DNA of 52,583 nucleotides from Bacteriovoracaceae bacterium (GTDB taxonomy: Bacteria; Bdellovibrionota; Bacteriovoracia; Bacteriovoracales; Bacteriovoracaceae): contig JAIPEG010000017.1 in assembly GCA_021737405.1 (NCBI GenBank), positions 1 through 52,583 of the forward strand. Reading direction: 5' to 3'. A model generated the notes under the pieces. The model searched no databases. It was not told where the DNA came from and saw nothing but the letters and a program-made list of their open reading frames with translations. Below, piece after piece: positions 17,368-26,659 of the stretch. The translations under genes and the position numbers were made by a program. How positions within the stretch are numbered: position 1 is the first letter of the stretch; each line of letters starts with the position of its first letter.

Positions 17368-19695
17368 ATGAGCTACAAAATAGAACCGGGTTTTGTGACA
17401 CGAATTTGTGACTTTATAAAAGATCACTCTAAGGCCTGCTTCGTTGTTTCCCTTATATTTATCGCCATCTTGGCCCCAGGCCTTCGCCATTTTCAGGAAA
17501 AATATGACGTTCGTATTTGGTTTCGTGAAACAGATCCTCTCATAAAGACTTTAAATTCCTTTGAGCGACAATTTGGAAATGACGAGAGTGTTGTCGTGGT
17601 ATTGCATGCTCCAGAGGGAGTTTTTAGTCCAAGTCCTTCAACAGCGCTTAGAGAAATCACAGAGGAAATGTGGAAGATCCCTGAAGTGATAAGAGTCGAG
17701 AGTCTCTCAAATTACAACTATAGTTACGCTATTGAAGATGAAATTATTGTAGAGCCTTTTTTTCCTGAAATAGGAGAAGAGCTCACGGCAAAGTATTTAC
17801 TGGAGAGAAGAGAGATCGCTCTTAAGCATAAGGTCATGCCTAATTACTTAATTAGTGAAGATGGCAAGGCCGCAATGATCTTCGCAAGGCTTATCCCAAC
17901 TCTAGATGATTCTCCCGATTATGAAGTCATTGTGGGAAAAACGAAAGAGCTCGTTGAACGCTACAGAGACCGTAAAGATATAAAGTTGCATATTATCGGA
18001 GAAGCCGCTGTAAATGATGCCTTTAGAAGTGTCGCTAATGCAGATGCCGCGATATTTCTACCCAGCCTCTTTGCTCTCATCATCATTTTTCTTCTTTTTA
18101 CCTTTCGCTCTTTTGTGGCCATGCTCTTTCCATTGGGTGTAACAGTCATCTCTTTAGTGACAACTTTTGGAACGGCTTTTTATATGGGCCACACCTATAA
18201 TAATATCCTCTCTATTTTACCCGCGATCCTTATTGCCATCTCTATTGCTGATAGTGTGCACATCCTTGTTACTTATTTTAATTTTCGAGGGGGAGGTATG
18301 GGACAAAAAGATGCTGCCTACTACGCTCTTCACAAGAACTTGATTCCAACCTTTTTGACATCTGTCTCTACTATGATTGGCTTCTTTAGCTTGACGATGA
18401 CAGAGCTCGTGCCAGTGCGCCAACTAGGGATTCTTGCGGGAATCGGCTGCTTCTATGCTTGGCTTACAACGATTTTCTTTATGTGCCCCATGCTCTTTTG
18501 GATTCCCTTTAATGTTCCCAAGCACTTTCAATCGTTAACGGGAAAAAGTGAAGATGGTGTCCACCCAAAGGCCGTATTACTGGTTGAATTTCTTGATCGG
18601 CATAAAGGTAAGATGCTTATCTTTATGGCGCTCTTTACGGTTGTTTCTTTAGGGCTCGCGACAAAAATTAATATTAACTCCAACCCCTATGAATACTTTA
18701 ATGCTCGCCAAGATATTAGGAAGGCCAATGATTTTGTAAAAGAAGTCTTTGGCGGAAATACTGGACCTGAATTTATCATCGACAGTGGAAAGGAAGAGGG
18801 GATAAAAGATCCGGCCTTCCTAAGAAAGGTTGAAGCCTTTAAGAATAAAGTGGATGCCCTAACTTATGTGAATAAGACGGTGGATATTATCGATATTATA
18901 AAAGACATGAATAAGAATCTCTATGGTGGAAAGGAGAGTGAATACCGCTTACCTGATACACAGGAGCAAGTGGCAGAAGAGCTCTTTCTCTATTCCATGG
19001 GGCTACCTCAGGGGATGGATCTTAATAATCGCATGACGCTTAAAAAAGATAAAATGCGTATGTCTGTCCTTTGGTCGATCTATGACACTCGGGGGTGGTT
19101 AAAGCACATAGATGAGCTCGAGAAAATGGGCCGAGAGATGGGGCTTAATATTGAGGCCACTGGAAAATTTTATCTCTTTCAACGAATGATGGATTATGTG
19201 GTCTTAACATTTGTGAAGTCGATTACCATGGCCATGCTACTTGTTGCCCTTTTAATGATTCTAATTTTTAAGAGCTTTAAAATAGGTCTGATTTCTTTGG
19301 TTCCAAATGTCCTTCCTTTAGTTCTTGGGGGAGCTATAATGGTGATCGGAAAGGTAGATCTTAATATTGGATCAGCTCTGGTCTTTAGTGTGTGCTTGGG
19401 GATTGCCGTAGATGACACCATTCACTTTTTGAGTAATTACTACCGACTTAAAAAAGAAGGAATGCCCGAAAAAGACATCATGGGAACCATCTTTACTTAT
19501 ACAGGTTCTGCTCTTGTCGTTACAACTGTGATCTTAGCAAGTGGTTTTGGGATTTATTATTTTGGTGATTTTGTTCCAAATGAAAACTTCGGTATGCTCT
19601 GCGCTTTGGTCTTAACGGGAGCACTACTCATCGATATGTTCTTCTTGCCGGCCCTTTTAATGTGGTTAGCAGAGAGGCGAGTGAAGAGGCTTTAA
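17368..19695 (+). CDS. RND-superfamily MMPL transporter
   Basis: The 775-aa protein has two repeats, each with one membrane helix, a periplasmic loop of about 200 residues and five further helices (clusters near 222-380 and 615-765). The TM4-type motif GIAVDDTIHFLSN in the second half carries the Asp pair used for proton coupling; the first half has AISIADSVHIL. The length fits the COG1033 predicted exporters. The substrate is likely a lipid-like molecule, given the LolA-like and barrel partners upstream. It is the last gene of the operon. Confidence 0.92.
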   Translation: MSYKIEPGFVTRICDFIKDHSKACFVVSLIFIAILAPGLRHFQEKYDVRIWFRETDPLIKTLNSFERQFGNDESVVVVLHAPEGVFSPSPSTALREITEEMWKIPEVIRVESLSNYNYSYAIEDEIIVEPFFPEIGEELTAKYLLERREIALKHKVMPNYLISEDGKAAMIFARLIPTLDDSPDYEVIVGKTKELVERYRDRKDIKLHIIGEAAVNDAFRSVANADAAIFLPSLFALIIIFLLFTFRSFVAMLFPLGVTVISLVTTFGTAFYMGHTYNNILSILPAILIAISIADSVHILVTYFNFRGGGMGQKDAAYYALHKNLIPTFLTSVSTMIGFFSLTMTELVPVRQLGILAGIGCFYAWLTTIFFMCPMLFWIPFNVPKHFQSLTGKSEDGVHPKAVLLVEFLDRHKGKMLIFMALFTVVSLGLATKININSNPYEYFNARQDIRKANDFVKEVFGGNTGPEFIIDSGKEEGIKDPAFLRKVEAFKNKVDALTYVNKTVDIIDIIKDMNKNLYGGKESEYRLPDTQEQVAEELFLYSMGLPQGMDLNNRMTLKKDKMRMSVLWSIYDTRGWLKHIDELEKMGREMGLNIEATGKFYLFQRMMDYVVLTFVKSITMAMLLVALLMILIFKSFKIGLISLVPNVLPLVLGGAIMVIGKVDLNIGSALVFSVCLGIAVDDTIHFLSNYYRLKKEGMPEKDIMGTIFTYTGSALVVTTVILASGFGIYYFGDFVPNENFGMLCALVLTGALLIDMFFLPALLMWLAERRVKRL

Positions 19696-19745
19696 AAAAA
19701 GGCCGGGGAGTGTTCAACCTTGAACGCCTAAATCCCCGGCGTTAT
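19694..19745 (-). terminator. Terminator hairpin between convergent genes
   Basis: An 8-bp GC-rich stem (19702-19709 with 19733-19740) encloses a second 6-bp hairpin (19712-19717 with 19720-19725). On the minus strand a 7-T run follows (plus-strand A run 19694-19700), suiting the gene at 19765. On the plus strand the structure is followed by GTTATTTT and may also stop the MMPL operon. Confidence 0.75.
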
Positions 19746-19764
19746 TTTCCCGAGAGTCTGTGCC

Positions 19765-20019
19765 TTATGCGGCCCAGACTTCCTTGGTCCAAGTTGATTT
19801 AGTGTCTTCAACCCAATTTTTAGATCGAAGTTTTGTGCAAACAAACTTTTCAAGCTCCTCTGGTGTGGCAACATCAAGCCACAGAGTCATGTCCCAATCT
19901 CCCATCGTCGACCAGGCCCACTTGACTTCGCTCCACTCTTTGAGCCATTCCCAATTTTCACTGGCGGGCGCTTCTTTATTCCATTTTACTTGTACTTGGG
20001 CGGTCCATTTTCCTGACAT
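19765..20019 (-). CDS. Small Trp-rich protein, stand-alone Lrp/AsnC ligand-binding-like domain
   Basis: The 84-aa product (ATG 20019, with AGGAG six bases upstream) has nine Trp residues and a two-beta-alpha pattern with STMGDWDMTLWLDVATPEEL in its middle. This recalls the effector-binding RAM domain of Lrp/AsnC regulators (TGxYDxxL plus a following helix) but without a DNA-binding domain. The similarity is weak and by eye only; another small ferredoxin-like fold is possible. It ends at a strong terminator and stands alone. Confidence 0.6.
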   Translation of the reverse strand: MSGKWTAQVQVKWNKEAPASENWEWLKEWSEVKWAWSTMGDWDMTLWLDVATPEELEKFVCTKLRSKNWVEDTKSTWTKEVWAA

Positions 20020-20137
20020 GCTTTCTCCTGTGCACTTTAGTAACAAGACCCCATCGGCATTGGCCTTTATGCTCTTTTGAGATATTTGAAAGGAGGGTTT
20101 TATCGGAAAAATGTGCAGTGCGCGGTAAGCTTTTCAC

Positions 20138-20166
20138 TTGCCTAAAGGGCTCAAGTTTCTTATTTT
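20138..20166 (+). promoter_or_regulatory. Probable promoter of tRNA-Ala
   Basis: TTGCCT (20138-20143) and TATTTT (20161-20166) with a 17-base spacer put the start about 13 bases before the tRNA. Both boxes are partial matches. Confidence 0.35.
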
Positions 20167-20185
20167 ATTGATTCCCTTTTCTTAA

Positions 20186-20261
20186 GGGCCCTTAGCTCAG
20201 CTGGGAGAGCGCCTCGCTGGCAGTGAGGAGGTCAGCGGTTCGATCCCGCTAGGGTCCACCA
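20186..20261 (+). tRNA. tRNA-Ala (anticodon GGC)
   Basis: The 76-nt cloverleaf has acceptor GGGCCCT/AGGGTCC (one G-U pair), D arm GCTC/GAGC and anticodon arm CCTCG-CTGGCAG-TGAGG giving GGC. The T arm is AGCGG-TTCGATC-CCGCT. The CCA tail is encoded. The GGC anticodon reads GCC and GCU alanine codons. Confidence 0.96.
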
Positions 20262-20365
20262 TTTTTCTCACCCCTATATCATAGTACATAATACTTTTTC
20301 ATAGAGGCAGATTAAATATCAAATCTTACGGCAGAGGTCAGGTTTATCAGGAAAATCATTAATAA

Positions 20366-21085
20366 TTAGAATGATGCAGAGACTCCAAGTGTTAAACCAC
20401 TTAAATCAGGAGTGGGAGATAGGCTTAACCAGTAGGGCTTATTGTGATCTTTGTGGTTAAAGTATATTCCCCATCCATAGCTCATTCCAATGGTCATTCC
20501 TGCGATAACATCATGGAGGTAGTGCCAATCATCATTGAGCCTACTGAAACTAACAAATGTAGCAATGAGATGAGCACCTGCTCCCCAGGCCCAGCCATGC
20601 TGAGCAGTGACTACTGATGCGAAAGCAAAAGATGCACTTGAGTGACCTGAAGGAAATGAGTCTGGATCTTCTGGAACTCCCGGCCTAGATTCATGGATAC
20701 TTTTCTTAAGACCGAGTGTCATACCAACAGTGTAGAAACTTGCCTCCAGCATATGCTCTGCCCTTTCATTTCCTTTATTTCCACCCAAAACGAGTTGACC
20801 TAAAAAGTAGGCTGCATTTAGGTATCCCTTTCCAAGTTCCCCTGCTTCTCTTCCTAAACCTTTAAGATGATTTTTATTCTTTGCTCTTTTTTGTATTTCA
20901 TCCCTTCCCTGAATCTCTTTGAAAACCCTTAATCCTAGTGTGAGAGTCGCACCAGTCCAAAATATATATTTTGCTCTGGTGCAAACAGGAGAAGTGAAGT
21001 TTGTAAGCCAGGTACCGCATTCGTTAGCCGAGGAATCTTTAATAAAAAGTAAAAGAGCTAAAAGGATAACTATTTTTTTAAGCAT
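20366..21085 (-). CDS. PAP2-family membrane phosphatase, exported or membrane-bound
   Basis: The 239-aa protein has all three phosphatidic-acid-phosphatase type 2 motifs: KxxxxxxRP (Lys127-Arg134-Pro135), PSGH (145-148 in SFPSGHSSAS) and SRx5Hx3D (Ser181-Arg182, His188, Asp192). His188 is the nucleophile by family analogy. An N-terminal signal-like segment (IVILLALLLFIKDSSA) is followed by several moderately hydrophobic helices. The expected reaction is removal of phosphate from a lipid or pyrophosphate at the envelope. It stands alone, convergent to the tRNA. Confidence 0.9.
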   Translation of the reverse strand: MLKKIVILLALLLFIKDSSANECGTWLTNFTSPVCTRAKYIFWTGATLTLGLRVFKEIQGRDEIQKRAKNKNHLKGLGREAGELGKGYLNAAYFLGQLVLGGNKGNERAEHMLEASFYTVGMTLGLKKSIHESRPGVPEDPDSFPSGHSSASFAFASVVTAQHGWAWGAGAHLIATFVSFSRLNDDWHYLHDVIAGMTIGMSYGWGIYFNHKDHNKPYWLSLSPTPDLSGLTLGVSASF

Positions 21086-21225
21086 GCTGTCCTAAAATAA
21101 AAATCAATACCTTTTACGTCAAAAGAATATGGAGTGTGGGTGTATTCCTCGAGCAAAATTTTTGTTAAGGATTGGTAAAAGTCCTTGGAAAATAGTATTC
21201 TACTAGGAATAGATTTTTTTTCAAG

Positions 21226-21253
21226 TTGACAGAGAAGTTTTATCTTTAATAAT
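21226..21253 (+). promoter_or_regulatory. Orphan consensus-like promoter without a downstream plus-strand gene
   Basis: TTGACA (21226-21231), a 16-base spacer and AATAAT (21248-21253) form a near-consensus sigma-70 promoter. The transcript would run toward the 3' end of the minus-strand gene at 21366. No plus-strand reading frame follows, so an antisense or small RNA is possible, or it is a chance match in AT-rich DNA. The rest of the 21086-21365 gap shows nothing else I can name. Confidence 0.3.
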
Positions 21254-21365
21254 CCACATGTCGAAACTAAATGGATGAACTCATTTATCCGCTTTATAGT
21301 CCATGAAATTTTATTTTTTAGGTCTTAAATTACACCCTTATAATTTTATGGTGAGAGTCGAACTT

Positions 21366-21797
21366 TTATTTGCTATCGATGAATTCAGAGCGATATGATT
21401 TTTTGAGCGTGTGGAGTTTGATGTCTCCATAGATCTTCCCGTTATTATCTAATCTGTAACCTACATCTATAAGCTTAACTTCATTTAAAATCTTTTCAGC
21501 GTCTTTATTATTTAGTTCGTAGGTACACAGAGGTGTGCGGTTGGCAAAAATTGCTCCTCCCATGCCTCTGGTTTGTTGAGGTGCTGATATTCTCTTCACA
21601 TAGAAAAAGCAGCTTCCCTGAGCTTCTCCTTCTGATGCTTTTAGTTCAATGGCCAAGTCTCCGGACTTTCCCACTAATTCAAATTCAAGATCAATAGTGA
21701 TCTCAGGAACTTTAATTTGCCCCTGAATTTTTATATTTTTTGGTATCTCTTGAGCCGATAAGTTTAATGTTAGAAATATTAGGGATAATAATTTCAT
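21366..21797 (-). CDS. Small exported protein co-translated with the arginine deiminase-like gene
   Basis: The 143-aa product has a signal peptide (LLSLIFLTLNLSAQ). A beta-rich mature part of about 125 residues carries two cysteines (GSCFFYV and PLCTYEL) that could form a disulfide. No family is recognised. Its ATG overlaps the stop of the upstream gene in ATGA, so it is produced with the deiminase-like protein and could be its partner, inhibitor or chaperone (inference). Confidence 0.7.
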   Translation of the reverse strand: MKLLSLIFLTLNLSAQEIPKNIKIQGQIKVPEITIDLEFELVGKSGDLAIELKASEGEAQGSCFFYVKRISAPQQTRGMGGAIFANRTPLCTYELNNKDAEKILNEVKLIDVGYRLDNNGKIYGDIKLHTLKKSYRSEFIDSK

Positions 21798-23515
21798 TGT
21801 CTACAAATCCTTGCTGTATTCGTTCCACAGTGCACCTGACCCCATAAGAGGTGGTAGCCCATATCATGAGCGAAGGTGCCCCTAACCCCTAAAGCGGCTA
21901 ATTCATTTTCTACATAATCATCAAAAGGCTTAAAATATGTTCTGGGCATAATAATCGTGGAGGTGCCGCTATTGTTGGGATGAACAACACCATTTACCAA
22001 GTCTGGAGCATAAGATAGGCCCTTTCTAAAAAAGACAGGAACATCAATGACAGGGGGATTACTACAACCGGAGGTTTGAGCGAGTTCTGCTAATAATTCT
22101 CTTTTATTATTTTCCATGATCTGAGAAATAGAACTTGCACCTTCAGGACCTTCTTCTAAGTTAATTCTTTTGAGAATTTGATATTCATCGCTATTAACAA
22201 AAGTCTCAACACTTCGGTTATCGATACAATTTCTAGAATAGATATCATTAATTTCTGATTGATTTATTGCTCTGTCAGCGTACTCCATTTTCAAAGATCT
22301 ATAGCTAACTTCTGCGCATCTACTATCAGCGGGACTGAGCTCTTCTCGTGGTATTGGGTTTAAGGCCATCGCCCCCGCATAGGCTTTTGATAAAAAGATA
22401 TTTTCAAATAATGTCGGTTTTACTGAGCCTTGATTATTCCGTGGACGAGAAACCGGTCGGGGGCTTGTGCGTGGAGCAGATTCACTTCCAACTTCGCCTT
22501 CCATAAGTTCAAATGCTTTTTCTGGGCTTGCTAGCATAACGGCAAAATCACAGGGCGCTGGTCTATTCGTCTTTACGATATTGATGATTTCATCAACGTG
22601 CCCAACTTCCAGAAAGGATGTGTCCAAATCTAGCACCCTATTGCCGGCAGCTTCAAAAGCCGTTCTCTGTTTTATTTGAGCAGGAGATACAATAGGGTAA
22701 GTTCTATCGGGGCTAGCTTGATTAAAACGATAGCCAGATGTTTTTAACACTCCTCTATATATAGTTCCACCAGGTAAGGTTTCTAAATTCCCTCCACTAT
22801 TAATACTATTAAAGTCTTTATTTAAAGGGTCTACCATATCAGGAGGAATGAAGTAGGGGATGTCGCAACTTTTTGCAATTTGACAGGCAAGCCGCTCCTC
22901 ATAATTTGATCCATATTCTCTTTGGTGCTCTAGTTGATAAAGAGCTGGCTTTCCATCAAGAGTTAAAAACTCAAAAGAATCCTGCATCCAACGGTCTACA
23001 TTTGGGGTGGTTTCTACATCGATAATATTAATTCTAGGGTTATTTAGTAGATTGATTAAAGCTTGATCCTGTTTAAGAGAATAAATTAAGTCTCTAGGAA
23101 GAACGACATTAAATTTTCCAATCGGGTTATCTGAAAAATAGTTTGTAATTAAATCGGTTAGAAAAGCCGAGTTGTTACCACTATAAAGTCCAAAGAGTGC
23201 GCCACTAGGAAAAGAATGATCGAGTCCCTTAATTCCGTCATCAGTATTGGGGCATTCGGGAACTTCTATACCACTATTTTGGTAGCTCTCAGTAGAGGCA
23301 ATACATTGATTCATGGTGGTTAAGTTTAATAGGCCACTTAAGGAATCGTCTATCGCCGATAGACCACAGCTTGAAATATCCTGTTCGGTTTGTTCACATT
23401 CTTCAATATTACCAAATCCATTTTGGATACTATTCAAGGTACCAAGAGTGCTTTCTGCCCATACTAAATTTAACGAGGTGGACAATATAATAAAAATTAA
23501 AACGGTCTCTCTCAC
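21794..23515 (-). CDS. Secreted peptidylarginine deiminase-like protein (eukaryotic PAD C-terminal type)
   Basis: The 573-aa protein (GTG start) has a signal peptide (VLIFIILSTSLNLVWA). The catalytic set of PAD enzymes is seen in order: Asp179 in RWMQDSFEF, His306 and Asp308 in FLEVGHVDE, and Cys563 in GQVHCGTN. In human PAD4 the equivalents are Asp350, His471/Asp473 and Cys645 within EVHCGTN. The protein ends ten residues after the Cys. About 140 residues between the halves (about 340-480), with a Pro/Arg/Ser-rich piece, are not typical. Expected reaction: Ca-dependent conversion of protein arginine to citrulline outside the cytoplasm. Similarity to agmatine deiminase-type enzymes is less good because of the HCGTN motif. 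Confidence 0.82.
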   Translation of the reverse strand: MRETVLIFIILSTSLNLVWAESTLGTLNSIQNGFGNIEECEQTEQDISSCGLSAIDDSLSGLLNLTTMNQCIASTESYQNSGIEVPECPNTDDGIKGLDHSFPSGALFGLYSGNNSAFLTDLITNYFSDNPIGKFNVVLPRDLIYSLKQDQALINLLNNPRINIIDVETTPNVDRWMQDSFEFLTLDGKPALYQLEHQREYGSNYEERLACQIAKSCDIPYFIPPDMVDPLNKDFNSINSGGNLETLPGGTIYRGVLKTSGYRFNQASPDRTYPIVSPAQIKQRTAFEAAGNRVLDLDTSFLEVGHVDEIINIVKTNRPAPCDFAVMLASPEKAFELMEGEVGSESAPRTSPRPVSRPRNNQGSVKPTLFENIFLSKAYAGAMALNPIPREELSPADSRCAEVSYRSLKMEYADRAINQSEINDIYSRNCIDNRSVETFVNSDEYQILKRINLEEGPEGASSISQIMENNKRELLAELAQTSGCSNPPVIDVPVFFRKGLSYAPDLVNGVVHPNNSGTSTIIMPRTYFKPFDDYVENELAALGVRGTFAHDMGYHLLWGQVHCGTNTARICRQ

Positions 23516-23796
23516 TAGAAAATAGCCTCATGTTATATAAAGAGATAAAATAGACTTTACTTATGTATTTTATCGTCTATTCAGGTGTAATTATTTAAAT
23601 ATTATTTTAGGAATTGTGATTTCAGTTGGTTACAGTTGTTTTTGCCTGATATATTGAAGGGGCATAAGTTTTTAATAGGCAAATTTTCGAGTCAGATTGA
23701 AGAGTTCTTATCGGCAGAATTGATTAAGACAATATCGTTGCCTATGTCCAAGGTTAATATTAGGCCTATGGTTTTTATGGGATAAAAATTCTTATA

Positions 23797-24423
23797 TTAA
23801 ATATAGAAGAAAATGGAAATAAAGTGGCTGATACTTCCAAGTAAGACAAAAATATGGAAGGTAGCATGATTTAAGGGGATTTTCTTTATTAAGTAAATCA
23901 GTGCTCCTAATGTATAGGAAACCCCTCCAATCAAAAGCCAATTAAATCCTTCCTTTGAAATGATGACGGAGAGTGGTTTGATATAGAAAACGATCATCCA
24001 ACCCATGAAAACATACATAAGAGTTGAGACAAGTTTGTAACGACCAGTGAAAAAGACCTTTAAGGTTGTTCCGACTAGAGCTAGCCCCCAAGACACAGCA
24101 AATAGAATCCAACCATTAGTCCCTTTGATAACATTAAGAGCATAGGGAGTGTAGGTACCTGCTATTAAAACATAGATGGCACTATGATCAAGAATTTTTA
24201 ATCGAAACCTTTTCTTTGTATCTGTTGCACTATGGTATTTAGTGGAAATTGAATAGAGAAAAATCATGCTCAAGCAGAAAATGAGATTACTTAATACTTC
24301 TAAGACTGACCCACCATTTGTTGCTTTTATTATGAATAAGAAAAGTGCAATAAAACCGAGAACAACACCAAAAAGATGTGAGTAGATATTCAGTTTTTCT
24401 TCTAAAGGCGAATAAGTATTCAT
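23797..24423 (-). CDS. Hemolysin III / PAQR-family membrane protein
   Basis: The 208-aa protein has seven predicted helices and the family motifs: EEKLNIYSHLFG at the N-terminus (conserved Glu and His), STKYHSATDTKKRFRLKILDHSAIY (S..YH and DHSAIY) and a late NHATFHIFV with H..FH. These His and Asp residues bind zinc in the PAQR family, where a hydrolase activity on lipids is proposed. The haemolysis name is historical. It is divergent from the kinase at 24653. Confidence 0.92.
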   Translation of the reverse strand: MNTYSPLEEKLNIYSHLFGVVLGFIALFLFIIKATNGGSVLEVLSNLIFCLSMIFLYSISTKYHSATDTKKRFRLKILDHSAIYVLIAGTYTPYALNVIKGTNGWILFAVSWGLALVGTTLKVFFTGRYKLVSTLMYVFMGWMIVFYIKPLSVIISKEGFNWLLIGGVSYTLGALIYLIKKIPLNHATFHIFVLLGSISHFISIFFYI

Positions 24424-24652
24424 CGTTTTTTTACCTATTGCTTAATCGCGCGGCAGTTAATCCCAGGGACCGAGAGGTAGGCCCTATCCATTCTAGCATC
24501 TTCATGTATTTTTTTAAAAATAGATTTGCCTCATCCTACGTTAAAGATTGCCACTACGCTTCAATAAAGAGGAGTAATGGAAATCTTTATTAAATATCCC
24601 TAAGACTTGGACAGTGTGGGGTAGTTTTTAATGGGCAATTGTTATAGGATTA

Positions 24653-26386
24653 ATGGAGATTTTGTCCATCCATCCATCAAGAAATAGTTTATCCGTGAAA
24701 AAGAAAATATTTTGGCCTTCCGTTTTAATAATATTATTTGGTCTCTCGACGGCTAACTTATCACTCTATTTTATGCGAATTCAGGAAATGAGTGATATCA
24801 AATCTCAAGTTCTTTCAAGGACTTATGAACTTAAAGATTTAATTGAGAGAGAGTATTACAAAGCAGAGAGTGTCTTAAGAAGTATAGAGGGTTTTATTCT
24901 ATCTAGTGAAGATGTTACTAGAAGTGAATTTGACATTTTTTGTCGTAGTATCATTGATAAAAGTACACCTCTTCACATTGTTGAGTGGCAACCAAAAGTA
25001 CCAAGTGATGAAAGAGAGGCTTATGAGAAGCGTGCTGTTCGGGATGGATTAAAGGATTTTATTTTTTTTGAGATAGATGAGGATGGCAAAGAAATCCCTG
25101 CTAAAAAGCGTCCTTTTCATTTTCCTACTTATTATTCTTATTCTCCTATTTCTGAAAACCAAGCCGTTGGCTTAGACTTAGCTTTCTCTCCACTAAGAAT
25201 GGAGTCCAAATACAGGTCGATGAAGTTAAGGCTACCTGTTGCAAGTAGTACATTTCCTATAATTTTAAAAGGAGAATCTCAAAGAGAAATAGGTTTTGCT
25301 ATTACTTATCCTGTCTTCAATAATCAATTATCTTCTGCAGGTGATGAACTAAGTCAATTAAAAGGTTTTATTGCTATTGTTCTCTATGTTGATAAATTTT
25401 TCTCTCCTCTCAAAAAGTTAGATCATCAGGATTTTTTTGAATTCATTGTGATTGATCACGATGATTTAGGTAAGTCAATTTTTAGTACAATGAAAACTAA
25501 ACAATTTGACACTGATTTTTCTCAAACAATTTCAATAGATATTGATAACAGGAACTTGGAACTAGTTGTCTTGCCTACCAAGAAACTAATAAAGAGAGAA
25601 ACCACTTATCTTCCTTGGGTGATTTGGTTTCTGATTATTACCATTAGTTTTGGTCTTGCACTGTATATATTTATGAAGGCAATAAACCAAGAGAAGCTTA
25701 CCCTCTATGAACGCCAACTTCAGCAAAAACAACGATTAGAATCTATTGGAGTTTTGGCCAGTGGAATTGCTCATGAATTTAATAACATTCTCCACTGTAT
25801 CACTTTGGCCACAGAAGGACTTGCAACTACCGACCAAGGAGTTTCAAAAAAAGAACGGGTAGAAACGACCTTGGAATATTGTAAGAGAGGAAGAGAATTG
25901 GTGAATCAAATCTTAAGATTTGCGAGAAAGGATTCGGGAACGTACAAGGAGGTTCTGCTATCCAAAGAAGTGCTCAAAACAATGGACTTGATTCGATCCT
26001 CAAAAAAATTGCAAGTCGAATTTGAGTTAGATATTCAAGAAGAAGGAGATCGTCCTTTTTATATTAATATAAATCACATCTCTCAAATATTGATCAATCT
26101 CTGTAACAATTCGGCTCACGCCATGAATAATCATGGTGTGATAAAAGTTTCTTACTACTTAACAGATGAATCTCATATCATTTCAGTACAAGACCATGGC
26201 CATGGCATGAATGAGGATATTATCGAAAAGATTTTTGATCCTTTTTTCACCACAAAGGATATAGATGAAGGCACCGGTCTCGGTCTTTCCGTTATCTACG
26301 GTATTGTGAAGTCTTATGGTGGAGATATTGAGGTCACAAGCGAAGTTGGAATTGGCACCACGCTTATGGTCAAGCTTCCTCGATGA
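24653..26386 (+). CDS. Membrane histidine kinase with CHASE-like extracellular sensor
   Basis: The 577-aa protein has a first helix (about 20-40), a periplasmic CHASE-like domain (about 60-250; pattern [19 protein letters not shown]) and a second helix (about 318-342). HisKA follows with acceptor His374 in [11 protein letters not shown]. HATPase_c has [10 protein letters not shown] (N box), DHGHGM and GTGLGLS (G boxes). The SGIAHEFNN context places it among the NtrB-like kinases. No receiver or adjacent response regulator is present. CHASE domains sense small ligands. It is transcribed alone. Confidence 0.9.
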   Translation: MEILSIHPSRNSLSVKKKIFWPSVLIILFGLSTANLSLYFMRIQEMSDIKSQVLSRTYELKDLIEREYYKAESVLRSIEGFILSSEDVTRSEFDIFCRSIIDKSTPLHIVEWQPKVPSDEREAYEKRAVRDGLKDFIFFEIDEDGKEIPAKKRPFHFPTYYSYSPISENQAVGLDLAFSPLRMESKYRSMKLRLPVASSTFPIILKGESQREIGFAITYPVFNNQLSSAGDELSQLKGFIAIVLYVDKFFSPLKKLDHQDFFEFIVIDHDDLGKSIFSTMKTKQFDTDFSQTISIDIDNRNLELVVLPTKKLIKRETTYLPWVIWFLIITISFGLALYIFMKAINQEKLTLYERQLQQKQRLESIGVLASGIAHEFNNILHCITLATEGLATTDQGVSKKERVETTLEYCKRGRELVNQILRFARKDSGTYKEVLLSKEVLKTMDLIRSSKKLQVEFELDIQEEGDRPFYININHISQILINLCNNSAHAMNNHGVIKVSYYLTDESHIISVQDHGHGMNEDIIEKIFDPFFTTKDIDEGTGLGLSVIYGIVKSYGGDIEVTSEVGIGTTLMVKLPR

Positions 26387-26418
26387 AAGGCTACAAAATA
26401 TTTATGTCACAATTCTTT

Positions 26419-26450
26419 TCACCATTAATGATAAGCTTTGATAATGGTGA
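26419..26450. repeat. 9-bp inverted repeat downstream of the CHASE kinase
   Basis: TCACCATTA (26419-26427) and TAATGGTGA (26442-26450) are perfect complements around a 14-base loop that itself contains AAGCTT. No T run follows on either strand, so it is not a standard terminator, though it lies right after the kinase gene. Confidence 0.55.
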
Positions 26451-26586
26451 GCAATCAATTGTTCCCCAACCATATGGTTTGACGATAAATGAGTAATTAA
26501 TAATTTCATGGATAGACCCTTGGTTAGGTGGCAAACTATCAAGGAAAATCTGGTTTAGGTAATCGTGATGGGAATAGGTCATATCC

Positions 26587-26628
26587 ATTCAGCGGTGTTA
26601 CTACTTTTGAGTTATAAAACCGCTGAAT
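26587..26628. repeat. 10-bp inverted repeat between kinase and lipoprotein genes
   Basis: ATTCAGCGGT (26587-26596) and ACCGCTGAAT (26619-26628) are perfect complements with a 22-base spacer. It could be a transcript hairpin at the end of the lipoprotein mRNA (minus strand) or a protein-binding site. No T run follows. Confidence 0.6.
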
Positions 26629-26659
26629 TGAAAGTGAGTGGGACCGTAAATAGATCTCC

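Noticed and set aside
26391..26588. 65-aa minus-strand reading frame
   Set aside because: No SD, no recognisable features, and its start falls inside an inverted repeat; probably chance.
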